From the NCBI RefSeq assembly GCF_020783655.1, contig NZ_JAJGQH010000015.1, positions 86,665 through 150,664 on the forward strand: DNA of 64,000 nucleotides, in the 5' to 3' direction. The position numbers and the translations under genes were made by a program. The stretch's first letter is position 1. Every line of letters begins with the position of its first letter. The notes under the pieces are model-generated. The model saw only the letters and a list, made by a program, of their open reading frames with translations, searched no databases and had not been told where the DNA came from. This stretch comes from Xanthomonas melonis (GTDB lineage Bacteria; Pseudomonadota; Gammaproteobacteria; Xanthomonadales; Xanthomonadaceae). Shown in pieces: positions 55,786 to 64,000 of the stretch.

Positions 55786-56736
55786 ATGTCCTTGCAATCC
55801 GTTGCCGTCCTCGCCGCGCTGTTGTGTGCGGCCATGACCACCACTGCAGCCAGTGCAGCGCCGACCGGCGTGACCGCCATCCAGGCACGTCTGCTTGATC
55901 CGCAGGGCGGCATCGTGGTGGTTGCCCACCGCGGCTGCCATGCGCCCGCGCCAGCGCATGGCTTCGCCGATCCTGCACCGGAGAACTCGCTGGCCGCGCT
56001 GGAGCGCTGCATCGCGATCGGTGCCGACGTGATGGAAACCGATGTGCGCCGCGCCGCCGATGGCACGCTGGTAATGCTGCACGACGCCAGCGTGGACCGC
56101 ACCACCGATGGCACTGGCAAGCTGTCCGAGCTGACCCTGGCCGACCTGCAGAAGCTGCGCCTGCGCAGCGACGAAGGCGGCGCGCAGGCACCGCTCACCG
56201 ACCAGCGCGTGGTCACCCTGGAGCAGATGCTGGCCGCATCCAAGGGCCGCATCCTGCTCAACCTCGACGTCAAGGATGCGATCTACGTGCAGGTGGTCGA
56301 TGCGGTGGCGCGCCTGGGCATGCAGCACCAGGTCATCGTGAAGGCAGAGGCCGGCATCGCCACGCCACCGCTGGCAGCAATGACACCATTCAACAGCGTG
56401 TATTTCTTTCCGATCCTGATCAACGCGCATGGCACGGCCGATCTGGCGGCAATTGCCACCGCGCAGACCCGCAACGCACGCCCCATGGCGCTCGAATTGC
56501 CCCGGATGAGCGCAGCGCAACTGCCGGCGCTGGCAGCGGTGAGCAGGGCGCACAAGGTGCGCTTGATGGTCAACTCATTGTGGGAAGGCTTCATCGCCGG
56601 CTACGGCGGCGATGCCGATGCGGTGCGCGAGCCGGACAAGGTCTGGGGGCGCCTGTACCGCGATGGTGTGAGCATCATCCAGACCGATGCACCGGAAGCA
56701 TTGCTGCGTTATCGCGCCACGCTGGAAAAACGCTGA
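55786..56736 (+). CDS. Exported glycerophosphodiester phosphodiesterase
   Basis: A 316-residue GDPD/PI-PLC TIM-barrel enzyme with a signal peptide (cleavage near ASAAPT, residue 25), so periplasmic. Catalytic and metal residues are in place: His48-Arg49 (AHRG), Glu66, Glu84 and Asp86 (METD), His99 (LHD). It hydrolyses deacylated phospholipids to glycerol-3-phosphate. AGTGGAG lies 8 bases before the ATG. It follows the receptor by 152 bases and may form a scavenging pair with it. Confidence 0.9.
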   Translation: MSLQSVAVLAALLCAAMTTTAASAAPTGVTAIQARLLDPQGGIVVVAHRGCHAPAPAHGFADPAPENSLAALERCIAIGADVMETDVRRAADGTLVMLHDASVDRTTDGTGKLSELTLADLQKLRLRSDEGGAQAPLTDQRVVTLEQMLAASKGRILLNLDVKDAIYVQVVDAVARLGMQHQVIVKAEAGIATPPLAAMTPFNSVYFFPILINAHGTADLAAIATAQTRNARPMALELPRMSAAQLPALAAVSRAHKVRLMVNSLWEGFIAGYGGDADAVREPDKVWGRLYRDGVSIIQTDAPEALLRYRATLEKR

Positions 56737-56946
56737 GCGAATGAAAGGTGCCAGGAGCGCATCTGCCGACCGGCGCACGATCGCCCGATGCTGCGGTTGC
56801 GCGCCGTGGCCACCGTGCACGCATGCTGCCAAGGGACCACCGGTGTGGTGAACACGGCCATCCGCTCAAGCACAGGGACGCGGCTGCGAACGTTCGCCTG
56901 CACTGGCGGCGGACGGACCCCGACGCTTGCGCGCAGGGATGTCCGC

Positions 56947-57330
56947 ATGTCTCTCGGGCTGCTGTGGCCGGCGGTGCTGTTCGCGCTGGCTGAAGACACC
57001 GTATTCCGTGGCTTCGGCTTCATGTTCGCCTGTCGCGCGCTCGCCTGGCTCCCCGGCATTGGTTGCCCTGGTGCGGGCGGTGGTGTTCGAGGACGTGCAT
57101 TGGCTGGGGCAGGGGGCGGCAGGGGTGAGGCGCTGCCGTTCAGTAGCGTCGATGCACAGGACGGCGACACGATCTGGCGTGGCTGGGTGCTGCCTGTCTT
57201 CGTTCAACGGCGCCTGGATGGTTTGCGGTGTCCGACTCGGCAGCCAACGGCTGGCTGGGGATGGCGCCGCGGCTGGCGACCGCATTCCTGGCAATCGGAT
57301 TGCCGCGTGCGTTCGTCAGGCCTGCCCCGC
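56947..57330 (+). pseudogene. Decayed CPBP/CAAX-type membrane protease gene
   Basis: One frame reads MSLGLLWPAVLFALAEDTVF then RGFGFMFACRALAWLP, close to the E-E-x-x-x-R-G motif of CPBP proteases (here A-E-D-T-V-F-R-G); the match then shifts frame near 57050 to ALVRAVVFEDVHWLGQGAAG, like the second motif (F-x-x-x-H), and again later. So the gene carries at least two frameshifts. The surrounding 728 bases before pbpC otherwise hold no gene. Identity as a CPBP remnant is a reading by eye. Confidence 0.45.
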
Positions 57331-57464
57331 TTGCGCGTGGCGCCTTACCGCTACCGGGCCGCATCCCTGGCGCCGTGGCTGACAAGCCAGCCAGAGCGCG
57401 CAGTACGACGCATCCGATCGCGCAGCAGTGGCCGAAACGCGTTTTGCCCTGCATGCTTTGCACG

Positions 57465-59876
57465 ATGGACGAACACGCGCAGGTGCAGGCAGGGAGGGAG
57501 CGGACGCAGTCGCATGCGCCGGAGTCGGCCCGGGGCGGTCGCCGCTGGCTGCGCTGGCTGCGTTGGAACGCCGCGGCGCTGCTCGCTGCGCTATTGATGC
57601 TGGACCTGGCCTTTCCACTGCCGCTGCCCAGGTCGCGCGACACGTCCACGCTGGTGGTCGCACGCAACGGCACGCCGCTGCGTGCGTTCGCCGATCGCAA
57701 CGGGGTGTGGCGTTACCCGGCCAGTCCCCAGAGCGTGTCGCCCTTGTATCTGCAGGCACTGCTCAACTACGAGGACCGCTGGTTCTGGCGCCACCCCGGT
57801 ATCAATCCCTGGGGCCTGCTACGCGCCGGCGGGCAGTGGATCGGGCACGGCCGCATCGTTTCCGGCGGCTCCACCTTGACCATGCAGGTGGCGCGCATCC
57901 TGGATCCGCATACACGCACGCCCTGGGGCAAGGCCAGGCAGCTGTTGCGCGCCCTGCAGTTGGAAGCGCATCTGAGCAAGCGCGAGATTCTCACGCTGTA
58001 TCTGGAACGCGCGCCCTACGGCGGCACCATCGAAGGCGTAGAGGCGGCCAGTTGGGCTTACCTGGGCAAACCGGCCAGGGCATTGTCGCAGGCCGAAGCG
58101 GCACTGTTGGCCGTATTGCCGCAGGCGCCGAGTCGCTTGCGGCCGGATCGGCACCCCGAGGCGGCGCAGCGTGCACGCGACAAGGTGCTCGACCGCATGG
58201 TGGAGCTGGGGGTGTGGTCGCGCGCGGAGGTGGACGATGCGCGCATCGAACCGGTGGTGACCCGTTCGCTCAAGCCGCCGTTGCATGCGGCCTTGCTGGC
58301 GCAACGCCTGCACAGTGCGCAGCCGCGCGCCGCGCGCATCGTCACCACGCTGGATGCGGAGCTGCAGCGCACGCTCGAAGAACGCGTGAGTACGTATTTT
58401 TCGCAATTGCCCGAACGCACCTCGGCTGCCTTGCTGGTGGTGGACAACGCCACGATGGAGACACGTGCCTACGTGGGCTCGGTCAGCTTCGGCGATCGCA
58501 GGCGGCTGGGGCATGTGGACATGGTCCAGGCCTGGCGCTCGCCCGGCTCCACGCTCAAGCCGTTTCTGTACGGCATGGCTCTGGACGATGGTCTGATCCA
58601 TTCGGAAAGCCTGTTGGTGGACGCGCCGCAGAGCTTTGGCGACTACCGGCCAGGCAATTTCGATGCTGCGTTCAATGGGCCGGTGAGCGCCGCTGCGGCG
58701 TTGCGACTGTCGTTGAACGTGCCGGCGGTGGATCTGCTCGACCGTATCGGCCCTGCGCGGTTCGCCGCACGGCTGTCCAACGCCGGGATCGCCTTGCACT
58801 TTCCTCGCGGTACGCCGCCCTCGCTGGCCTTGATCCTGGGGGGCACGGGTGCGCAGTTGCAGGAACTGGTCGGCGCCTTCGCCGCGCTCAATCGCGGCGG
58901 TATCGCCGGGCGTGTGCGCTACACGCCGGATGCAGCGCGGATCGACCGCCGGCTGATGTCGCCCGGCGCCGCCTGGATCGTGCGCCAGATCCTGCAGAGC
59001 AATCCGCGCCCCGGCTATGGCAGCGGCACCTTCGATACCGCGACACGCCCGGGCGTGGCGTGGAAGACCGGTACCAGTTACGGCTATCGCGACGCCTGGG
59101 CGCTGGGCGGTACGCGGCGCTATACGGTGGGCGTGTGGGTGGGGCGGCCGGATGGCACGCCACTGCCCGGCCAATACGGTGCGGTGACCGCACTGCCGTT
59201 GATGTTCGAGGTCATCGACGCGTTGCCACGCAATGCCGGCGACAGTGTGCCGCCGCCGATGCCCGCCACGGTGCAGGCACTGCAGATCTGCTGGCCGTTG
59301 GGTGGGGCCGCGGAACAGACTCCGCCGCCGCTGTGCGCGCGGCGGATGGAGGCCTACGCCCTGGAAGGCGCGGTGCCGCCGACATTCGCCGAACGCGACG
59401 CGCGGCTGTGGCAGAGCGGCCAATGGCGTTTCGAAGTGGACGCGCGCAGCGGCCAGCGGCTGTCGCAGGAATGCGAGCAGCCGCATCTGCGCGCGTCGCG
59501 TGTGCTGGCGCGCTGGCCCGCGCTGGCGTCGCCCTGGCTGAGCGCGGCAGAGCGCAATGCCACGCAACCGCCGCCGCTGGCGCCGGACTGTCGACCCGAT
59601 GGGAACATGGTCGGCGCTGGCGTGCTGCGCATCGATGGGCTGAGCGACCGTGCCACGCTGGCGCGTGCCAACGACAGCGCCCGGCCGGTGCGCCTGCAGC
59701 TGCGCGCGCTGGGTAGCGAAGCGCGCATCGATTGGTTGCTGGACGGACGCTGGATCGCCCAGACCACCGGGCGCCAGGGATTTCAACGTGATTTTGCCGA
59801 GGTCGGCCAGCACACGCTCACCGCAATGGCCAGCGATGGCGCCTGGACACAGCTGCGCTTCCGCGTACTGCGCTGA
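57465..59876 (+). CDS. pbpC: Penicillin-binding protein 1C
   Basis: An 803-residue bifunctional peptidoglycan synthase. Membrane helix at about 35-52; glycosyltransferase domain with catalytic Glu103 in NYEDRWFWRHPG and GGSTLTMQVARIL; transpeptidase with Ser362-x-x-Lys365 (GSTLK), SLN and KTG (WKTGTSYG); and the C-terminal BiPBP_C domain typical of PBP1C. The ATG at 57465 gives the family length; the frame is open upstream over the decayed gene. It is the expected partner of the alpha-2-macroglobulin at 47098, but not next to it. Confidence 0.94.
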   Translation: MDEHAQVQAGRERTQSHAPESARGGRRWLRWLRWNAAALLAALLMLDLAFPLPLPRSRDTSTLVVARNGTPLRAFADRNGVWRYPASPQSVSPLYLQALLNYEDRWFWRHPGINPWGLLRAGGQWIGHGRIVSGGSTLTMQVARILDPHTRTPWGKARQLLRALQLEAHLSKREILTLYLERAPYGGTIEGVEAASWAYLGKPARALSQAEAALLAVLPQAPSRLRPDRHPEAAQRARDKVLDRMVELGVWSRAEVDDARIEPVVTRSLKPPLHAALLAQRLHSAQPRAARIVTTLDAELQRTLEERVSTYFSQLPERTSAALLVVDNATMETRAYVGSVSFGDRRRLGHVDMVQAWRSPGSTLKPFLYGMALDDGLIHSESLLVDAPQSFGDYRPGNFDAAFNGPVSAAAALRLSLNVPAVDLLDRIGPARFAARLSNAGIALHFPRGTPPSLALILGGTGAQLQELVGAFAALNRGGIAGRVRYTPDAARIDRRLMSPGAAWIVRQILQSNPRPGYGSGTFDTATRPGVAWKTGTSYGYRDAWALGGTRRYTVGVWVGRPDGTPLPGQYGAVTALPLMFEVIDALPRNAGDSVPPPMPATVQALQICWPLGGAAEQTPPPLCARRMEAYALEGAVPPTFAERDARLWQSGQWRFEVDARSGQRLSQECEQPHLRASRVLARWPALASPWLSAAERNATQPPPLAPDCRPDGNMVGAGVLRIDGLSDRATLARANDSARPVRLQLRALGSEARIDWLLDGRWIAQTTGRQGFQRDFAEVGQHTLTAMASDGAWTQLRFRVLR

Positions 59877-60112
59877 GCAAGCGCTGACGCCGCATCGGCT
59901 TGGGAGCGCACGCGGGCGCGGCGGGGCATGACCAGAAAGTCAGGTCGTGTCCGGGGGTGTGCCTGCGAGGTGGAGCTGCCAGCTCGAGTGGAGAGCGCTG
60001 TGCGTGCAGATCGCCACGTCGCGAAAAAGCACAGGGCGCCTGCTGGCGCCCTGTCCTGCCGGATCGTGCAACCGAATGACTGCATCGGCGCAAGCGCGCC
60101 GATGCAGTGCAC

Positions 60113-60670
60113 TCACTCGCCGATCCAGCCTTCCAGCATGTCGGCGAATTCGTCGGCGTGTTCTTCTTCCTGCGCGAGGATGCCTTCCAGGATGCGCTTG
60201 GTGGTGGTGTCCTTGTCGCCGATGAAGTCGATCATCTCGCGATAGCTGTCGATGGCGATACGCTCGGCGATCAGGTTTTCCTTGACCATGTCGCGCAGGT
60301 CGCTGCCTTCCTTGTACTCGGCGTGCGAGCGCTTGGTCAGCGTATCGGGGTTGAGGTCGGGTTCGCCGCCCAGCTGCACGATGCGCTCGGCGAGTTTGTG
60401 CGCGTGTTCCTGCTCCTGCTGCGCATGCTCCAGGAACTCGCCCTTCACCGCGTCGGCGAGCATGCCCTTGGCCATGAAGTAATGGCGGTAGTAGCGCAGC
60501 GTGCACACGTATTCGGTGGCGAGCGCGGTATTGAGCAGCGCGATCACTTTCTGGCGATCGGCATGGTAGCTCTCGGTGATGGCACCATCTTCGATGCTCT
60601 GACGTGCGCGGGCGCGCAGGGTGGCGGTATCGGTGATACCGGTAGTGGTGGTGGCTGGCTGATCAGACAT
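60113..60670 (-). CDS. Ferritin-like (bacterioferritin-type) protein
   Basis: A 185-residue four-helix protein of the ferritin-like superfamily. Iron-ligand blocks are seen: NTALATEYVCTLRYYRHYFM, EFLEHAQQEQEHAHKLAERI (Glu and E-x-x-H), and AIDSYREMIDF with ILAQEEEHADEF. An N-terminal tail of about 35 residues precedes the fold. It is a Dps/bacterioferritin-type iron store or detoxifier. The peroxiredoxin gene lies 42 bases upstream on the same strand, so both are probably one oxidative-stress unit. Confidence 0.88.
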   Translation of the reverse strand: MSDQPATTTTGITDTATLRARARQSIEDGAITESYHADRQKVIALLNTALATEYVCTLRYYRHYFMAKGMLADAVKGEFLEHAQQEQEHAHKLAERIVQLGGEPDLNPDTLTKRSHAEYKEGSDLRDMVKENLIAERIAIDSYREMIDFIGDKDTTTKRILEGILAQEEEHADEFADMLEGWIGE

Positions 60671-60712
60671 GGCTGGCCGTTTTCCTCTTCAGTGGGCGGG
60701 GGACGCAATACG

Positions 60713-61195
60713 TCAGTGGGGCAGGTGCTGCAGCACGTAGTCGGCTGCAGACACCTTGAACTCTCCGGGTTCTTCGACGAACAAGGCCTTGACGACGCCG
60801 TCTTCGGCATACAGTGCATAACGACGCGAGCGCAGACCCATGCCTGAGCCGCTGGCGTCGATTTCCAGACCCAGTGCGCGAGCCAGCTCCGCATTGCCGT
60901 CTGGCAGCAGGTGCAGGCCTTCGGGAATCAGCTGGCTGCGGCCCCAGGCCTGCAGCACGAACGGGTCGTTGACGGCAGTGCACAGGACGTCGATACCGCG
61001 TTTGCGGAAGGCCTCGAAATGTTCCACGTAGCCCGGCAAGTGCTTGGCCGAACAGGTGGGCGTGAACGCGCCAGGGACCGCGAACAGCAGCACTTTGCGG
61101 CCGGCGAACAAGGTATGCGTGTCCACGGTTTCGAGGCCATCGCGCAGGTGCTTGAGGACCACTTCGGGAATGCTGTCACCAACGGCGATGGTCAT
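60713..61195 (-). CDS. Peroxiredoxin (Prx5-type)
   Basis: A 160-residue thiol peroxidase. The peroxidatic Cys48 is in PGAFTPTCSAKHLPGYV (T-x-x-C), with a second cysteine Cys72 in VLCTAVNDPF and Arg in the RSRRYALY block. The reduced form would come from glutaredoxin or thioredoxin. The ATG at 61195 gives family length. It precedes the ferritin-like gene. Confidence 0.9.
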   Translation of the reverse strand: MTIAVGDSIPEVVLKHLRDGLETVDTHTLFAGRKVLLFAVPGAFTPTCSAKHLPGYVEHFEAFRKRGIDVLCTAVNDPFVLQAWGRSQLIPEGLHLLPDGNAELARALGLEIDASGSGMGLRSRRYALYAEDGVVKALFVEEPGEFKVSAADYVLQHLPH

Positions 61196-61258
61196 GCGGG
61201 CGGTCTCCTGTGGCTGAACGGAGTCTAGAAAGGCGCAGGGGAAAAGCGCGTCAACGCG

Positions 61259-61286
61259 CTTGAAATCGGCAAGTGCACGCCTATCT
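61259..61286 (+). promoter_or_regulatory. Sigma32-type heat-shock promoter
   Basis: CTTGAAA (61259-61265), a 14-base spacer and CCTATCT (61280-61286) fit the sigma32 consensus CTTGAAA-N11-16-CCCATnT at all but one fixed base. Transcription would begin near 61293, 65 bases before the Hsp20 ATG. Confidence 0.8.
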
Positions 61287-61357
61287 GACGCACATGGCCG
61301 GTGCAGCGGCACACGCTACAGCCGCCGGCCCCTCACCCAACCTTTTGGAGGCTTGCA

Positions 61358-61831
61358 ATGAATATCGTTCGCTATCCCCAGTGGCCCACCCACGCGCTGC
61401 AAAACGAGATCAAGCACGTGTTCGATCGCTTCTTCGAACAGAACGGCGAGACCGACGAGTCGGCCGTGGTCACCGCACAGTGGGTGCCGCGTGTGGACAT
61501 CAAGGAAGAGCCCAACCACTTCGTGTTGTATGCCGACCTGCCGGGTATCGACCCGGGCGAGATCGAGGTGCAGATGGACAAGGGCATTCTCTCGATCAAG
61601 GGCGAGCGCAAGGGCGAATCCAGCGCCGAGACCGAACGTTTCTCGCGCATCGAGCGCCGCTACGGCAGCTTCCATCGCCGCTTCGCATTGCCCGACAGCG
61701 CCGATCCCGATGGCATCACCGCGGCCGGCCACAATGGCGTGCTGGAGATCCGCATTCCCAAGCGTCCGGCGGCAACGCCGCGTCGTATTCAGGTCGGTAA
61801 CGGACAGGACGGCAACGGCCGGGTGCAGTAA
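61358..61831 (+). CDS. Small heat-shock protein Hsp20
   Basis: A 157-residue alpha-crystallin-domain chaperone. The domain starts WVPRVDIKEEPNHFVLYADL and closes with NGVLEIRIPKRPA, with an I-x-I-type C-terminal tail (IQV). It holds unfolding proteins in a refoldable state. A ribosome site TTTTGGAGG lies ahead and a sigma32-type promoter at 61259. cbpA follows after about 500 bases. Confidence 0.93.
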   Translation: MNIVRYPQWPTHALQNEIKHVFDRFFEQNGETDESAVVTAQWVPRVDIKEEPNHFVLYADLPGIDPGEIEVQMDKGILSIKGERKGESSAETERFSRIERRYGSFHRRFALPDSADPDGITAAGHNGVLEIRIPKRPAATPRRIQVGNGQDGNGRVQ

Positions 61832-62285
61832 TAGCGGCTGGACGCGTGTGCAGCGCCAGGCAGGCGCGGCTGAGGCCCCAAGTGGGAATGCGTCAGACGT
61901 ACGCTCCGGTTCCGGGCAGGCTCTCCGCACCTGTCGGCAGGGGCTCGCGACGTTCCCTCAGTCGCTCCGAATGCGTGAGCGTGGCGGGTGGTCGAGGCCG
62001 GCCGGGGTCGGCTTCGGCTGGAGCTGCGAGATCCGGCACGCGCCTGTCACGCTGCAAGGCAAGACCTGGAACGAAGCCGGCGGTTTTGTTCCCCGGCGAC
62101 GGCCGCGCCGTAGAATAGGCGCGGTCGCCCGCCCGGCTGCGAATGGATCGGTTGGCATCTTCAGTTGCGTCAGCGCCAGGTGGCGCGGTCGGTTTCCGAA
62201 TCTGCGGGGCGGTACGTCCCGGCGAAGCTCGCCCGCCGCGCAGCATGGCCGTCGCAACGAAGTGCCGACCCATCGAACCGGCTCG
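61832..62285. other. Gap between Hsp20 and cbpA
   Basis: No gene seen. A possible -10 box TAGAAT lies at 62111-62116, inside a GCCGCGCCG/GGCGCGG setting, with a weak TTGTTC 19 bases before it. The leader from there to cbpA is about 210 bases and ends in an intrinsic-terminator-like hairpin. Confidence 0.45.
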
Positions 62286-62313
62286 TGGCCCTGGCTGCGG
62301 GCCGTTTTTTTTT
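62286..62313 (+). terminator. Terminator-like hairpin in the cbpA leader
   Basis: GGCCC (62287-62291) pairs with GGGCC (62299-62303), loop TGGCTGC, then G and nine T. It stands just before the cbpA ribosome site AGAGGTGAT and the ATG 15 bases after the T run. It may attenuate cbpA or end an upstream transcript. Confidence 0.55.
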
Positions 62314-62327
62314 CCAGAGGTGATTAG

Positions 62328-63224
62328 ATGGAATTCAAGGATTACTACGCAACGCTGGGTGTGGAGCCCAGTGCAGGCGATGCCGAGATCAAGACCGCGT
62401 ATCGCCGGCTTGCGCGCAAGTATCACCCCGACGTCAGCAAGGAAGCCGGCGCCGAGGACAAGTTCAAGGCGATCAACGAAGCCTACGAGGCGCTGCGCGA
62501 CCCGGCCAAGCGCAAGGCCTATGATCAGTTGAAGGCGCAGGGCTATCGCCCGGGCGACGAGTTCCAGGCCCCGCCGGGGTATGGCGGTGGCCAGGGCTTC
62601 GATTTCGAGGAAGTGTTCGGCAATGGCGGCGCCGGCGGCGGCTTCAGCGATTTCTTCGAAAGCCTGTTCGCCGGCCAGCGCGGCGGCCGTGCGCGCGGGC
62701 CGGGTGCGGGTGCGGGTGCAGGTGCCGGGGCGCCGCCGCGCGGCGACACCCGCGCCAAGCTGGCCGTGCCGCTGGAAGCGGTGTATTCCGGCGACAGCGT
62801 GCGTATCACCATCAACGGCAAGCAGCTGGACGTACGCGTGCCCAAGGGCGTGCAGCCCGGCCAGGTGATCCGGCTGAGCGGGCAGGGCAATGGTGGCGGC
62901 AACCTGCTGCTGGAGATCGAATATGCCGCGCATCCGCACTTCGAGGTGGACGGGCGCAATATTCTCTACACCCTGCAGGTCATGCCGTGGCAGGCGGCGC
63001 TGGGCACTACCATCAGCGTGCCGACGCTGGGCGGTTCGGTGGAGCTGAAGGTGCCTGCCGACTCGGACGCCGGCCGCAAGCTGCGCCTGCGGGGCCGCGG
63101 CCTGCCGGGTGCCACGCCGGGCGACCAGATCGTGGAGCTCGAGGTGCTGGCTCCGGCGCCGACCGACGATGCGCAGAAGAAGGCCTATCGCAACCTGGCC
63201 AAGGCGTTCGGCGAGACGGTGTGA
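62328..63224 (+). CDS. cbpA: DnaJ-class co-chaperone CbpA
   Basis: A 298-residue J-domain protein. HPD at 33-35 activates DnaK; a Gly/Phe-rich linker (GGGQGFDFEEVFGNG) with a run of alternating Gly-Ala (GAGAGAGAGA) follows; the two C-terminal beta domains are present. It lacks the CxxCxGxG zinc repeats of DnaJ, hence CbpA type. A strong ribosome site AGAGGTGAT precedes it. It is next to Hsp20. Confidence 0.93.
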   Translation: MEFKDYYATLGVEPSAGDAEIKTAYRRLARKYHPDVSKEAGAEDKFKAINEAYEALRDPAKRKAYDQLKAQGYRPGDEFQAPPGYGGGQGFDFEEVFGNGGAGGGFSDFFESLFAGQRGGRARGPGAGAGAGAGAPPRGDTRAKLAVPLEAVYSGDSVRITINGKQLDVRVPKGVQPGQVIRLSGQGNGGGNLLLEIEYAAHPHFEVDGRNILYTLQVMPWQAALGTTISVPTLGGSVELKVPADSDAGRKLRLRGRGLPGATPGDQIVELEVLAPAPTDDAQKKAYRNLAKAFGETV

Positions 63225-63303
63225 GTTTCCCCGTGAGGGGCATTGGGCCTTGCGCCTGCAAGAGAAGGGTTGGGGTGGGACTGCGGTGAGCCAGCGGCAT
63301 CGC

Positions 63304-64000
63304 CCGGCCAACGTCGTGCTTCCCCCGCCTGCGGGGGAAGGTGCCCGAAGGGCGGATGGGGGTGGCAGTCACGTGGTGTTCCCGCAAACACCAACAGCAC
63401 CCTCATCCGGCGCTGCGCGCCACCTTCTCCCGCACGCGGGAGAAGCTGATCGGCTGTCAGCGCTCGCGCGCGTTGGAGAAGATGATCGGTTGTCAGTGTT
63501 CCCCCGCACGCGGGAGACGGTGATCGGTTGTCAGTGCGCGGGGAAGAAGGCGATAGGTTGCCGGCGCTGCAGCATCGTCCGGCCAACGCCATCCTTCCCC
63601 CGCCTGCGGGGGAAGGTGCCCGGAGGGCAGATGGGGGCAGCAGTCGCGTGATGTTCCCGCAAACACCAACAGCACCCTCATCCGGCGCTGCGCGCCACCT
63701 TCTCCCGCACGCGGGAGAAGATGATTGGTTGTCAGCGCTCGCGCGCGCTGGAGAAGATGATCGGTTGTCAGTGTTCCCCCGCACGCGGGAGACGGTGATC
63801 GGTTGTCAGTGCGCGGGGAAGAAGGCGATAGGTTGCCGGCGCTGCAGCATCGTCCGGCCAACGCCATCCTTCCCCCGCCTGCGGGGGAAGGTGCCCGGAG
63901 GGCAGATGGGGGCAGCAGTCGCGTGATGTTCCCGCAAACACCAACAGCACCCTCATCCGGCGCTGCGCGCCACCTTCTCCCGCACGCGGGAGAAGATGAT
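63304..64000. repeat. 275-bp tandem repeat array, runs off the window
   Basis: Units start at 63304, 63579 and 63854 (each CCGGCCAACG), period 275. Units 2 and 3 are identical over the about 147 bases visible; unit 1 differs at scattered sites. Each unit holds a CTTCCCCCGC..GCGGGGGAAG hairpin, the REP-like CACCTTCTCCCG..CGGGAGAAG hairpin and several GATCGGTTGTCAG-type short repeats. No gene or start codon context is convincing in any frame. Confidence 0.85.

Noticed and set aside
63109..63956. Overlapping frames on both strands of the tandem array
   Set aside because: They arise because 275-bp units of GC-rich DNA lack stops; no start context, and the same peptides appear from REP hairpins elsewhere.
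38935..64000. CRISPR array among the many short repeats
   Set aside because: The repeats are palindromic, unevenly spaced, and have no regular unique spacers or cas genes.

Overview
The window is chromosomal DNA of a Xanthomonas-type gammaproteobacterium (Xanthomonadaceae). Evidence for this is the high GC content, long Caulobacter/Xanthomonas-type TonB receptors, a KdkA-type Kdo kinase, an Fe/S-type methylcitrate pathway (acnD/prpF), and intergenic repeats built on GGGATTC/GGGATTGG motifs and on a REP-like CCTTCTCCCG hairpin. I cannot name the species from sequence alone.

Layout. 1-6 kb: a tRNA-Ser-tail repeat and terminator, a DUF6165 gene, LPS-core genes (glycosyltransferase 9 divergent from kdkA), an MBL-fold hydrolase, and molybdopterin synthesis (moaA, moaC, moaD, moaE). 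6-10.4 kb: minus-strand 4.5S SRP RNA and tRNA-Ser(GGA) with a second copy of the tail repeat, then dnaX-ybaB-recR and a HIT hydrolase separated by palindromic repeats. 10.5-15 kb: a minus-strand operon moxR-DUF58-tgpA-slp. 15-19.7 kb: three membrane/glycosyltransferase genes for surface glycan assembly. 19.7-30.3 kb: a maf/yceF gene, then yceD-rpmF-fabH-fabD-fabG-acpP-fabF-pabB-mltG-holB-pilZ, a housekeeping lipid, folate, cell-wall and replication cluster.

30.5-34.9 kb is an accessory segment behind tRNA-Val(CAC). It holds a Panacea-domain antitoxin with a probable MazF/PemK-like toxin, a broken DUF2513 gene, an insertion-sequence end remnant and three small lipoproteins. 35-43 kb is the propionate/2-methylcitrate cycle (prpR divergent from prpB-prpC-acnD-prpF) with a clear sigma54 promoter and upstream dyads. 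43-47 kb: a TonB receptor under a perfect inverted repeat, then an exported nucleoside hydrolase. 47-60 kb: bacterial alpha-2-macroglobulin and penicillin-binding protein 1C, normally neighbours, are here separated by repeats, a TonB receptor, an exported glycerophosphodiesterase and a decayed CPBP-type protease gene. 60-64 kb: stress genes (ferritin-like protein, peroxiredoxin, Hsp20 with a sigma32-type promoter, CbpA) and a 275-bp tandem repeat array that runs off the window.

The most noteworthy items are the tRNA-Ser tail element (two copies, covarying hairpins, ending in the tRNA 3' end, and similar in design to the E. coli tyrT/rtT repeats), the Panacea toxin-antitoxin pair, the perfect operator-like dyad before the 43.4-kb TonB receptor, and the intergenic repeat that has become the C-terminus of AcnD.
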